Source of the DNA: Stratiolaelaps scimitus | Taxonomy: Eukaryota > Arthropoda > Arachnida > Mesostigmata > Laelapidae | Assembly: GCA_019614645.1 (NCBI GenBank) | Contig: JABWDB010000035.1 | Span: forward strand, 2,108,001 to 2,172,000 | Reading direction: 5' to 3' | Length of the DNA: 64,000 nt | In this document: piece by piece, positions 36,776 to 48,800 of the stretch | How positions within the stretch are numbered: position 1 is the first letter of the stretch | Layout: every line of letters starts with the position of its first letter | The notes under the pieces: model-generated | What the model saw: only the letters and a program-made list of their open reading frames with translations | Databases searched by the model: none | Told to the model about the DNA's origin: nothing | Position numbers and translations under genes: made by a program

Positions 36776-38218
36776 TCGTCGCATGTCGGCGCGCTGCGTA
36801 GCCGAAATACGTTATCAACTATTGAGTGTTTGCGAAACTGCAAAGTAATGTTTGAGATTGTTGGTGATTCAGTTCGCTCAATTAGCTTCTTCGTACTAGG
36901 ATTGTCTACCAGTCAGTCAGCAGACCTTGAAGAACGTTTCATCCGTACGGATATGCTATCATTTTAAATGTAACTAACAATTACTTTGTCTGCACATGTG
37001 GTTCAGACTTGTGTTCATCTGTTGTCCGCGATGATTTGCTGAACGGCCGCACTCACTAACGCTAAGCTTTCCGCACCCCCTTAGTACTAATAATGCACAG
37101 ATCGTTCCAGCAATGGTTTCATGCTATATTACTAATTTAAAGAATATTCTTTAAATCAACATTACAATACTTTTGATTTCAGTGATCGCCAAGATGTTCC
37201 ACCCGAAAGTTGTCTAAATGGCTGGCAGAATCGAGCGTTTTCAGTGCGTTTGTTGTTTAAGGGACACTCCATGTGCCCGTGTTTATCATTATCCTTACTG
37301 CACAACGCGGCAGGGACTCTGGCTTGCCTTGAAGTCGGACCTCTCTTCGCTTGGCCTCTTTCACATAGTGCTCGGTTGAGGACGGGGAGAAACTATGCAT
37401 GTCAAGAATATCAAAGTTGTGCTGCAACGTTTACTGCCGTTTGACCAGTCCCGCATTTCCCCAAGACATTTTGCTCGCCTGGACCTGACGGCAGTGTTGG
37501 CCAAGTCCAGCCATGAAACGATCCACAAGAGAACCGTAGAACAGTGCATGGCTAGCTCATACGTGTCTAGTCTGCGGCAGAATCGACACCACCCTCAGTA
37601 AACTTCAATTGCACATCTTCAGTAGCCAGCAGTAGCAGCAGCAGGCAAATTGGAGTTGATTCACGTCCCCAGCCGTGAGGTTTGTGCGCGATGTGAGGCT
37701 ATACTTGATGGGAGAGCTGCTCCCGGAGAAAGAACAGGCGAAAATGAATTAACTAGATGCTCCTCGAGCAGTTGCTGGTCCAGCTGTCCCCTGGACCCTT
37801 CATCTTTGCCTGGCTATGAATGGAATCCAGTGAGACGACTAAAGTTGCTTGTTCCCTTTGCTGCTGCTACCACCGCCGCCGCCACCGCCGCTGCATAGAC
37901 GGGATCTGACTGCGTAGGGGCGAGTCAAGTCACCAGCTGCCCCCTCCATAGTAGCCATCCATCATTCCTATTCGCTTTGCCTTGCCTTTTCTTCGTCTCT
38001 TATGGTTGCAACATGATGCTGGGGCATACCGCATGACGAAACGGACACCCCCAGGGCCGACGGATGTATTATACATTATATAATAATAACATAATCGTTT
38101 GAAATGGAACCTCTCAGTGCTCGTGCAACGCTTTCTCTAGTATCTCTCTTGCCAAAGTCAACAGGAGGAAGAACAGTGTCGTATAGCTGTGAGCGACTCT
38201 GTAGGTATAGCTTCACCG

Positions 38219-38279
<61 letters not shown>

Positions 38280-41200
38280 ATGTTAAAGTTTGTGTTCTAT
38301 TTGGGTGAGAAATCGATAATGTGCTCCTGATTATAAAAGGCACTGACATAAATCTAAGACTATGTTATATGTCGATTAAAATCGAAAGAGATAATTGACT
38401 TAGGGGAAAGTGGCGTACGAAGTGGACGCAATTTTTGACATCGTCTTTCTCACAGACCCGAAAAAGTTGTCACATCAATAATTTGATAACGGAGTGAACA
38501 GGGCATGAAAGAGAAACATTGGATCAATTTGAACGATGCATATACCTGTGGTACGGTTAGGCGTTTGAAGGGCAGAGAGACGTCAAGAGCGCTAATAAAG
38601 GAACAGGGACATTAAAGAATAAAAATATCTTTCTCTTAAATAGATGTTTAAAAAAAGAACCACTTTGCACGAAAAGCATCATAAATATAAATTTAGTGCC
38701 CCGATTAACAAATCAATTATATTTTTAGTTGTCGGTCCGATCAGACCGGTAGCGCAGTATGTACATAGTTAATAAGGAGCATACAATTAAAATATATTGT
38801 TCCGCAATCGAAGCGAACAACCCATATTTTTGAGAACTAGAGGCAAGTATACCGCTTTCCGTGCAAACGGGCCTGAGTCCAGTTAAACGTATGACCCTAC
38901 CTAGAAAAAAATAATGAATTCAATATTTGTGTCTATAAAAAAAAATTTATAACCATATTTTGTAACGTCGACTTAGGACAGTCAACATGGGAACACTGTT
39001 TTATGCATTATATATACTAATACCATCTTGACGATGGTAATTACTAATATATGTGTTCAAAATATGTCACTTTTACGACAAAGCACCTGGTCACGAGTTG
39101 TCAGTTGTCAGCATAGCACAGTAGTAAAAAGATCACAGATCCGACGTTTTCAAAAGCCGTTTGTTCCCTTAACGAGCTTATTATAGCTCCTCCCTATTCT
39201 ATTCTGTCGTTCGTGTCTCTATCCAGTCCAACATTTGGATAGGTTCCTTAATGAGAGAAAAAGTTCCCTAGGGGTTTCCCTGATCACATAAACTCGAATT
39301 TTTCAGGACGTACGTCGATAGCTATTTAGACTGAGAAGAATTATGCGCGCCTGTGCATACAAATAACGCACGTTAGAGGTTAGAAATTTCCAAGAGGGAT
39401 AAAACGAAATTTCGTTAGGATATCACTAATTGTTAGGTCCATTCAAATCCTGATAATGTTTGCAGGAGGCCAAAAAATACAGCGGATCAATCGGAGCCTC
39501 GCACTGATCTTATTATATTGAGAGATAACATGGTCTTTGTGGTTTGCATTTGTCTGAACAACTCTGTTGCCAAGCAAAGGAATTTATTAGTAGAAACTGT
39601 TATGAAAAGTTTATTTCTTCTCTCCATTTTTCGGAATCTGTTTGATAGATCTTTTTGCCAGATCCTGACCCATAAGAAGAGCCCAAAGGCCATGGTATCG
39701 ATTTTACGATGTAGAAGATTTTAGAGACGTGTAGGGAAAGGTACACTAAGTCCTCAGTACAGAATCCCACCCTCCATCGCTGTCGCTACACGATACATTC
39801 TAGCTGGTTGCGCAGCAAAGCTAAACAAATTAGTTGGTCGTTTTACACAGAAATTTCTCCCGTTTACTATTTTATATGTTGATCGTTGCAAACAAAGTTT
39901 GATCGGCGAAAATACAATCTTGATTGTTTTCAACCATAAACGAGCTGATTTTGTGTACAGCACATGCATTAATGGAATTAAAAGGCAGCTGCAGCTATAT
40001 CTAAAATGGCTCCAAAAATATCGACCTCTCAACGCAGGAGAATATTTCTAATAATAGTATATATAGTTCGTTTCCAAAGATAAGGTTTCTATATTTAAAA
40101 TAAGATTAAATTAGAGAAGAAATTTTTTCATAAACGAAGAAGGAATTCATGAACGAACTAACAATATAGCACCTGCTACGTATATCTTCTGAAAGTTGTC
40201 TCCAAAAAATACTTGTCTTCAACCTTTATCTAGACACCTCCAGAACAGTGAACATTGATTTATTTCTACAACGTGCATTGTTTAGCCATTATGTATTCGT
40301 CATTTACCGTTAATCTTGAATAGGGTAGTCTGGGAACTTAAGTGCATTATTGCCCAACCGCGGGCGCTAACCTAGCTTACGCTGCATCGAGAAAACCAGA
40401 ATAGGATTGGTATTATGTCAAACATTATCTGACGTATCTTCTCTTTCTCCAAAAATAATAATGTTACCACTCTGAATATTGCAACAACACCCTTTCGATG
40501 CAGTTATACCAAGGGTGTTCATTTCAGTATGCTACCTAAGTCCGATGTTCCTATTATATTATTGCACTCAGGCGCGAAATAGGATACCTCCGATAGCTGA
40601 TTCTCTGGAAAAAGTTGACTACAATATCACGGAGGAGCCCGCCGAAAATTCAAACACGAGAGGAACATCGGAAATTTCGTAGAGCCAGTCTTCGTGTTTA
40701 TCTTAATCCTGCAAAGTATCTAATTTGGTCTAAAAAGATAAGGGGAAGCACTTGAACGCAAAAGCTAAGAAGGAAATAACGCCACAGGCGACGAGGTAAT
40801 GTCTTCGCGCGACGTTATCCGCAAAGCCGTTTAAGTGCTCCCACGAGAGTCGCCACAGCAGACACGGATGCTAGATCCCAAAAGCGTTCTTTACCGTGCT
40901 TCGGAATAAAATGCTTGCCGATCGATAAACGACCGATAAAAGGTCTCTTTTGTGTGACGGACTCACACATGGCTTTCGTTAGGAATTGCACTGGAGAACG
41001 AGTTAGAAAGTGAAACTAGCACTGGAAAAAGTTGGTGCCGATGTTGTATCAAAATTTCACCTGGCACCTACCGATTGCGGACGTCGCAGAACCCGCAGAG
41101 GCTCCTCAGCTTTCCGTTTCGTATTCAAAGGCAACCTTTAACGATTCACTGAAGTTACTGAAATTACATCGTCATCGTTGCAGTCAGTCGTATGAGGCCA

Positions 41201-41950
41201 CCACGTTCTCATAACAGAAGCAAAGGCAGCTTCAACATGCTGGTGCTAATCAAGCTGGCCGTTCTTATGTCCTCAACCTATACATATCTAGGATAACATT
41301 GATATCCTCAAGCTGTTTTATAGAAGTTTATTAATAATAATAATAATAATAAAATTTAATGCCACCCTTCCGTTATTTTCTTCGGTTTTCACAGACAGTT
41401 TTTTGCTCATTTTTGTGATTGACAGCCTTCTCGTTCCGGCTTCGCAGTCGTACGATGCCGATGTCGCAATGTGCCTCATTTTTCTTCCCCGCAAGCCAAA
41501 TGATGATTGACGAACGTGAGGCGAGAAAGGGCGTGAACATGGAAGAGGCCCAGCGGTAGAACGTACGAACTATGCCATTCATCCGTATTGCCACAGTTTT
41601 GAAAGATGCGCCACTTGGAATGCAGCAGGCCACGGTCTTGCTGCTGTATCTGGTGGTGGGTGTGCGTGTGGCAGATGATCTTGAGGGGAGGTAGTTGGGG
41701 GGTCACTTAGGAAGCACTTCAGAGCTTCACGGTGGAGAGGCTATGCGAAGTAGAGACTTTATCATAAATAGCGAATCTCGTATTTGCAATTTGTAATAGG
41801 AAACTAAGCGTATCATTTGTTTACGTGACACATAAGAGAACTAACTATCATTGTAAATATTGCAGTTACGTTAATAATAAGCCAATAAAGATTTACAGTT
41901 ACGGATATAATCGAATCTAACCTCAATTTATTTACTCGCATTCGTGTACA
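33331..41950. other. Mostly AT-rich, gene-poor stretch with long TA microsatellites
   Basis: TA repeats lie near 33342-33367, 34604-34632, 36742-36769 and 38224-38275, the last about 52 bp long. A GC-rich patch lies at about 33.6-34.1 kb. GCC/GCT trinucleotides lie near 37860-37890. A perfect 22 bp palindrome is at 37135-37156. TAA repeats lie near 41330-41352. No protein or RNA family is recognisable. Confidence 0.35.
38224..38275. repeat. (TA)n microsatellite
   Basis: An uninterrupted TA dinucleotide array of about 26 units, the longest in the window. Similar but shorter arrays occur at 16472-16514 and 51478-51518. Confidence 0.95.
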
Positions 41951-41952
41951 AG

Positions 41953-42125
41953 CTAAAAATGTTCGCTCGAACCTTCCGTTGCACTATTCAAAACGTATGT
42001 GATCTCATTTGACAGTGCTTCCACCCAATCCCCACTACCCTTGCCTGACCAAATCTCGTCGAACATATCTGCTGCTGTGTCCCATAACGATGCCGACCAA
42101 CGTGCTTGTGCCGAAGATGGTGCTC
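41953..42125 (-). CDS. Candidate terminal coding exon, function unknown
   Basis: On the minus strand a pyrimidine-rich stretch ending in CAG (about 42126-42128) is followed by an open frame that runs to a stop at 41953. The roughly 55 residues include MFDEIWSGKGSGDWVEALSN and end in SEHF, with a mixed, acidic, protein-like composition. A poly(A) signal AATAAA in the minus-strand sense lies about 20-25 bp beyond the stop (near 41927-41932). The set of acceptor, frame, stop and signal fits a last exon. I do not recognise the protein and cannot find an upstream exon, since LINE sequence begins immediately upstream. A chance frame or a processed fragment remains possible. Confidence 0.3.
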
Positions 42126-42144
42126 TGTCACACAAGGTAAGATG

Positions 42145-42790
42145 GAACGATTTTGCCCCGGGGGGGGGGTCTCAGCTGGTAAATCAACGTAGCAGGACAA
42201 CTGTGGTAACAGCAAACGATAGAGATAAACTTATCATTATCTGTGGTGATTTCAGCATGCATGATGTTTCTCGTAAATTGAAGAAAGCGATCGGGTTGTC
42301 TGAGGAGGTGGTGGTCAGCGGTACAGGCGGTGATACACTGGCACGGTGAAAATCATATATGGCATTTGCTACTGATGCGTCATTTTCGATACTCTTGTAC
42401 GCCGGACTATTAGATGTGCCCTCGACTCGGCAACCATCATATTTTTGCTTAACCCCCTATGTTCCCTACTCTCTTAGTTCGTCGGCTATTGTGAAAATAG
42501 AAGCTGAACTGTTACGTTCTGCTCAATCCCGATTGACTATGATGCTCATAAACAAGTTGATAGTAGCTTTGCGGTCATTAAATGCATCGAAGCTATTGAA
42601 CAGATGCTACTGCGTCGCACCCATAAATAAATTGATCTTTATGTTCCGCCTAAAGGTTGAAGGGATAACGGGCTCCACCATAATGCATGGGAGACAATTA
42701 TTGCCACAACTCGAATTTTCTTCGAGGCGCGCAATTATTTTAAGCCTAATCTCAATAAGCCACCATCGATAACAACAAAATATCTTCATA
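42145..42790 (+). pseudogene. LINE endonuclease fragment, frameshifted
   Basis: The translation contains GGGSQLVNQRS and then DRDKLIIICGDFSMHDVSRK, resembling the glycine-rich segment and the GDFN motif of the APE-type endonuclease of non-LTR retrotransposons (the asparagine is replaced by serine). Another frame then gives SYFCLTPYVPYSLSSS and IVALRSLNASKLLNR, compatible with the region after the endonuclease. The frames change several times and stops are present. Because its GDF motif lies before the ISETWL motif of the next copy at 43.6 kb, whereas the order inside one element is the reverse, this is a separate copy. Target-site duplications were not found. Confidence 0.6.
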
Positions 42791-43108
42791 CTGGACTATC
42801 GATGTTCAAGTTCTCATCGGCAGTTCACCACAGTGACTACCATAGAGTTACAAGCTTGGCCAGTTATGGATCTCACCGCGAAGCCTCGTCCACTGTTTAC
42901 CCGCATGGTGCAAATAGCCTACATTGTCATCCAACATAGAAATTTTTCAACACTGTCCCACTCTGGGAACATCCACCGGACTTTCGCACAGACACACTCA
43001 GCCCAGCGCACCTACCCCAACCCGAAAATCTGCAGGGCAGCCTGTCGCGAACCGGACCAAATCTCCGGGTTAGAATGCCTGTATTTCAGTGCCCGGCCGC
43101 TCACTATA

Positions 43109-43604
43109 GACCATGATTATGATCAGCAAAGAAGACCAGCGGACGCAATAACTAGCTGGCCGAGAGGAAGAGCCTCCTCGGGAGGGAGAGAACTTAAGGG
43201 AAGAGGGAGGCTCCGATGCGAGGGTTAGCAGGGGGGGACCAACCACGAGCCTCTTCGGAGGCTCTCGGCGCATCCACCAAGGCGAACATGGAGTACTACC
43301 CGAAGTACCTGACGTAACGTCATCGGACACGATGGCAGGAAGAGAGTAAATAAGTAAGACTATCCTCTCACGGCTTCGAAGTAGTAAGGTAAGGTAAGGC
43401 TTTATTGATTTATTAAAGGAACTGCATAGAATGCTTAAGTTCTCTTATAGTGTTCAAAGATATGCCGAGCCCTGGGTGGATAGAGGGGAAGACGGAATTA
43501 AGCAGGTTTGTGAGTCCTGCACTAGTCACTTCTGGTTGCTGTGACGCATGAGCATCAAGCTTTTACCGAAACCCCCTCACAAAATAAAGGACCATGATTA
43601 TGAT
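43109..43604. repeat. 15 bp direct repeat flanking a GC-rich 466 bp segment
   Basis: GACCATGATTATGAT occurs exactly at 43109-43123 and 43590-43604. The enclosed segment has no recognised protein. It contains a small hairpin GAGCCTC-TTCG-GAGGCTC at 43247-43264 and a TAAGG repeat near 43386-43398. The direct repeat may be a target-site duplication of an unknown insertion, or a coincidence. Confidence 0.35.
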
Positions 43605-45770
43605 GCTTTAGCCATCTCTACCTTGGTTAACTACGTTGACCTTGCGACGATAAGCGAAACTTGGCTAGTGCACTTTGTAAAAGACTGGCGCCTCTTGATG
43701 ACTGTAGTAGCGTATTTCGAAGAGATCGTGAAGAAAGGGGGGTGGGAGTCTTCTTACAGTATTCACAAAGAAACTAAATAGTAGTAATGTTATTATACTG
43801 GGTACTGACATTGAAACAACTGCTGTTGACGTATTTGTTAAACACGTTGCGTCTCGTATTAACGCCTGATCCCGATATCATAGAGGGTGTTCATAGTATT
43901 TCACCGCTTTTTAAATCGTACCACGAAGCAATTTCTTCTCACGTACTATCCGAAACTGAAGGCACGCCGGTACGTGATGATACATTCAACTTTTACGGAG
44001 GAGATTACGACGAATTCGAACGTGTCCACTCTCAAGTCTCTAGTACTCATTGTTTTAGCGCTTGAAGGAATGTCGATGAAATGTATTCCCATACCTCCGC
44101 TACATTCACTTCTTGATAGAACTGTATGTTTCAAAGCGCGGTGGACACACTAATCATCGCAAATTTCGAGAACGTCTAGACAAACTAAGATCGTTCACCG
44201 ATGTTGACCCCAATCCCACTTATGAACTAATGCTCCAGAAGGCGACAGAATACTCGAAGAGTCTGGGTTGTCTTTACGTAGCGTACGGGAGATATTTCGC
44301 TATGCAAATAAACAAATACGAAATGAAGAGTATGTAGGCACCTTAATGATCAATGATTATCCAGTATCCAATGGTAGGGTGATGAAATAATAAAAGCAGA
44401 TATTTTTAAAGACATTTTGGCTCGATTGTTATCTCCCATAAACCTAATGACGTGACTCATGCCCACATGGAGCATCTCCCTCTCTCAGGTTGAATCTGAC
44501 TGTGCATCGATTTTTATTATGGCTGACAAAATAGAAGCTAAAACATGGTTTCCTCCCCAAGTGCAGTTAAACACGCCACGGTATACACAACAATTATTTA
44601 ATGAAGCCTTGACAGTCCCTGATGAGCCCCTTCGCTTAATAATCTCTCTTTGTTATGAAGATGTAGTGCCTAAATGTTTTCGGCTTTCCATTGTCACGCC
44701 AGTCCATATGGAGAAGGCTAACTCGGATGCTGACAATTGCCGGCCGGGAAGATTCCGGTCGATCACATTGTACATTATCTAACACACAGGGGTATATTTG
44801 ACCAAGACCAACATGGTTTAATGAGAAACAAATCAGCAGCTAGTTTAAAAGACACAGGACTGGACAATTTTTCTAAAATAGAAAACGAAACTTTTGTATA
44901 TACTTCGATTTTTCGAAGGCATTTACAAGGCTTCCCAGCATCGCGTCATTTCCCTGCTGGATAAGCTTCAAATTGACAATAAAACCCTCACATGGATAAG
45001 CAGTAGCTATCTTACCGAGCGGCGTTTCAAAGTAAACGCGAGTGGCTAGCTCAGCTTACTGGGAAGCTTCTCGTCAGGCGTGCCGCAGAGAGTGGGTCCT
45101 CTAATATTTTGCATATTCATTGTTGACATTATTCTAAGTTATTCCTAGAAGCATATCTCACAAACTATAAGCTGATGGCCTCCAACTCAATGGTTATTGT
45201 GATAGTCATGATGACAGAAAGCTATTGCACCTCTCCATTGAGGCGGTATCGAAAATGTTGTGAAGGAAAACAAAAAGCGAATATCCGTACCTAAATGTGC
45301 GGTTGTATCATCTAGGCAATACGATTTCGTAGACACTTTAAATAGCTCTAGACCATCCGAACCATCCAAACGAAGACCATCCACTACCTGGGCATTGTAA
45401 TTAGCACCCTTGTAAACTTCGATAAACCCATCACTAAGGTCATCAGGTCATGACAGTCGATCTGCAAGACTATTTTTAGCTATTTCGTTGCTAAGAAAGA
45501 AGATTTCTACATAACATTGCACAATAGTCTACTTGTACCAGAGTGTTTATACAGCAGTCGGAGACATGGAGACCGTACCTTGAAAAGACCCACAGATTCA
45601 CTTAATTCGGTGAAGAAAGTCGTTTCTCATTTTTTGGAGGTAATAATCTACGCAATGGTAGATAAGGCCGTCAGTGCAATTGAAGTTGTTGCACCAACTA
45701 AGCGCATCAACCACGCTTTTGCAACGGATAATTTCGCGGTCTTTCAGATAATAGTCTCCGGTTGCAACCA
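43548..45770 (+). pseudogene. Non-LTR retrotransposon (LINE) endonuclease plus reverse transcriptase, degenerate
   Basis: Across several shifted frames the order of motifs is that of a CR1/Jockey-like ORF2. The endonuclease starts with DLATISETWL (about 43649) and KKGGWESSYSIHKE (about 43730). A linker region follows (YDEFERVHSQVSS, then MIELYVSKRGG and YVAYGRYFAMQIN, 44.0-44.33 kb). The polymerase begins with VPKCFRLSIVTPVHMEK (about 44670) and DQDQHGLMRNKSAAS (about 44800). It continues through HRVISLLDKLQI, TWISS, YLTERRFKVNASG and SSGVPQRVGPLIFCIFIVDI (45.07-45.13 kb). The usual YADD motif is not recognisable. The tail resumes at HYLGIVIS (about 45390) and LHNSLLVPECLYSS (about 45518). 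Stops and frameshifts throughout make it inactive; a full ORF2 of this kind is about 900 codons. Confidence 0.85.
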
Positions 45771-45815
45771 ATAAAAATATAAAAAATATAAATAAAGAAT
45801 TGACAACATAAATAT
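45771..45815 (+). repeat. A-rich 3' tail of the LINE copy
   Basis: An A-rich stretch with repeated AATATAAA-like units follows the last recognisable LINE coding sequence and is a plausible eroded poly(A) or simple-repeat tail of that element. Confidence 0.4.
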
Positions 45816-48800
45816 ATAATGTAATCAAAGAAAAAAGAGGCTAGTACACCGGAGTATGTGTATTCTACACCCACTTTCATGATGCCCCCCTGCCTTAAAA
45901 ATGAGTACCTTAAATAGGCGGAGCAAAACGGAACTACCACTTTTAATTGCTAAGTCGAGGTTTTCACACTGAAATTATCTACGATCGCGCCCCTCTCTCT
46001 CAATAGCAACTGCTGATCGTTTACTTATGAATGTTTCACTATATTTTTATATATCCCATCATGTTAATATACGGGAGCATAGCCCCTTCATTCGTGCGGT
46101 TCTGGCATTATTTTACTGGGGGAGTCTTAATTAAATTATTATTTGCAAATTATGCAAAATGTGTTGCATGTCAACTATGCAGATGAGTCCTGTACCAAGG
46201 GATCGAAACAGGCTCGTTAAGCCTATCAACGATGTTCCTTATGAACCAGCTCGTCCTACTGCGATCAGGAACCCCGTGATCTGACGGAAACAGCACAGCT
46301 TCTATTTTTGAGTAGGCCACTTCAGGACATCTGTTGCCATGCATGGACTTTTTGCTGTTGCTGTATTCATAAACCGTACGCGGCAAGAGGCTTACAGCGA
46401 TGCAGCTAACGCAGAATTTTAGACAGTTCACCTATTTGCTTTGATTCTTCTTAGCCCCCTTTCATAAGTTAGCTCGTTCGAAGACATCAGGGAGGGTTTT
46501 ACCAAATATGGTTAACACCTCGGTTTAGACGGAAAAAGCGATTTGACAGTTAGCTCCAGGTTTGTCACTAGTCCCACTAATCTCGTTCAGATTAGTGGGA
46601 CTTTGTTGTGCCACTGCAACGAAGTCATTTGCATGTGTGAGGAATTACTACTATAAAATGAGCCGCTAAGATGAATTTGAGAATGAAAATTAGATAATTT
46701 GAGAAGATAGGAAACCATTTGTACATATGACGCAGGTCGAATTGTAACGAGCGGCTCCTAACTCGATATTCAGTGATCTTGTCAAATCTGGCGAAGCTGA
46801 TGCTGCTGCTGCCGTCTCGGGAATTTTGTCAATTAACCCTTGTCAAGACCCTCGGCAGGGCGGAGACGGGGCGTCGTAGAGCAAGCCTTATTGACAGAGG
46901 CCTTTCTATGAGCCATTAGGCACGCTTGCATAGTGTTATTGTCTTTAATTGTATTTCGTTTCTAAAAGACGAACAACTGCCCCGCAAGTACTCATGCATA
47001 GCCTATGGTGTGTCAATGCCGGTGCGTTAACATATAATGCTTCAATAGTCTCTTTCTTGAAATACTATCACACTTCACAGCCACTGAATGGTGCTCGAGT
47101 CATGTTAGCAGGACCCTTCTCGGCGTTCATTTGCGTATCACAATATTTCCACGTGTTCGTGACTACGCGAAGGTTGTGGCCATAGTAGATTCACTCCTAC
47201 GGTTACTTCGACCACGGTATTCGTATATGGCCCGACCATCACGTTTATGTTAGTATTCCCCAGCGCGATGAGTGGCCATATATATATATATATATGGTCC
47301 TTACGGTATATATATATATATAGCAGTAGGGATTTATGTGGTCTTATAGCGCGCGAAACCAGCTGGCTAGCAGCGTTGGCATCGAGGCGCAGGCTCTGTT
47401 TTTGCGCCGTTCATAGTAGTGGCCTGGCTGGCTGTATATATCGATATTAGCCCCGCCGTACCATTAGTGCGCGTGTAGTTAACCCACCCGCGCCGCCCGC
47501 TAAGCATTACCGTAAAGGCTAGTTGCAGCAATGGAAATGCCGAAGGGATGCCGCGGCCGGGGGAAGCCGGCCGGGGATGTACTAAGGCGATATTGGCTGC
47601 GCCTTCAGTCGCGGTTCGTTAGGAGGCCGTGGATGGCTTTTGGCGGTATTTGCAGTGGCGGCTCGCTTCGCTGTCCTACAACTACCTCTCTCCGTTTAGT
47701 AGAAGCAGAAGCCGACACATCGCCCGCACACACCCACAGACAGCCGCACAGAAGCGAGAGCCTGCTGCGCTCATTGCAAGGCCGTTGGACGCATCGCAAA
47801 CGCTGGCCAATGATCGTCCGCATACCGAGTAACATATACGGAACCTTGGCTCGCGCTGCCAACGGCGATCTGCCAGCAACGGCCCTCGGGATCGAGTGCA
47901 GGATGTATAGGAAACTCCGGAGTTCCGGGGGACTTCGTATACCAGATGTGGACCGGGCGGGCGGGCGGCGGGGCGGAGGATATGGGTGAAGGACACCCGG
48001 AGTAACGCCATGTTGGCTGGGAGTGGCCTCACTTTTCAGCAGTGAGATCATAATTATTAGCATCATTATAGAGTTTATTATTAGCTGGTCGTACCACGTA
48101 AGGATATTAACGCGGACGTGGGTAACACATACGTCAAACTAAATCCAGTCATCTTCGGTTTTGCTTCAGTAGTGGGAGCAGAGCTGCCTTTGCAGTCTTA
48201 GGTTATTGATGCAATATGTGTAATATTTATGTCCAAGTAACTGAGCCTGTTCATGGTTACATATTGATTTGGGTGATAGACATATATTATATAGTGATAT
48301 TATTAATTACACCTTGCCCATATCCACACTTGGACAAACTTGACTGTGGTGCTCTTCCTCTGTGCAGCTGTTGAAGATGCCGCATGGCTGTGCGGCTACG
48401 AAGTAGCCTCGCAGCAGAGATTTCGTCGTATCGAACGACTACCGAGAAGCAGAGGTTTTAAAGTGAGTCGGTAAGTCAAAGAAAACTGACTGGGACGTCG
48501 GCAGCGGATGCGCAGAACTTTTCAAATCTAAATGAGAAGTTTACTTTAATATGCGTAGATCATATAGTTACGTTCTACCGGAACAAATATGGCTACCTGC
48601 TATATTCCTTTGTTGACTTGACCGTCGGGGGGCGAGCATTCGGATTAAAGAGAATTAATGCATTCGAGTAAATCTAAAGTTTAAAAGCCCATGGATTGAG
48701 TGGAGTCAGATTGCAGTAAGAGATTGCTTTCGCGGAAATTGCTGTAATGTTTCATACGCGCACAACATGATCCCCACGCATCGGGTCCCACCAAGCTGAG

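Noticed and set aside
38224..38275. Long TA array as a possible origin or regulatory element
   Set aside because: It is an ordinary dinucleotide microsatellite; similar arrays occur repeatedly in the window with no associated feature.
46570..46610. Stem-loop followed by T residues, like a bacterial intrinsic terminator
   Set aside because: The window is eukaryotic and no gene ends there, so a rho-independent terminator reading is not appropriate.
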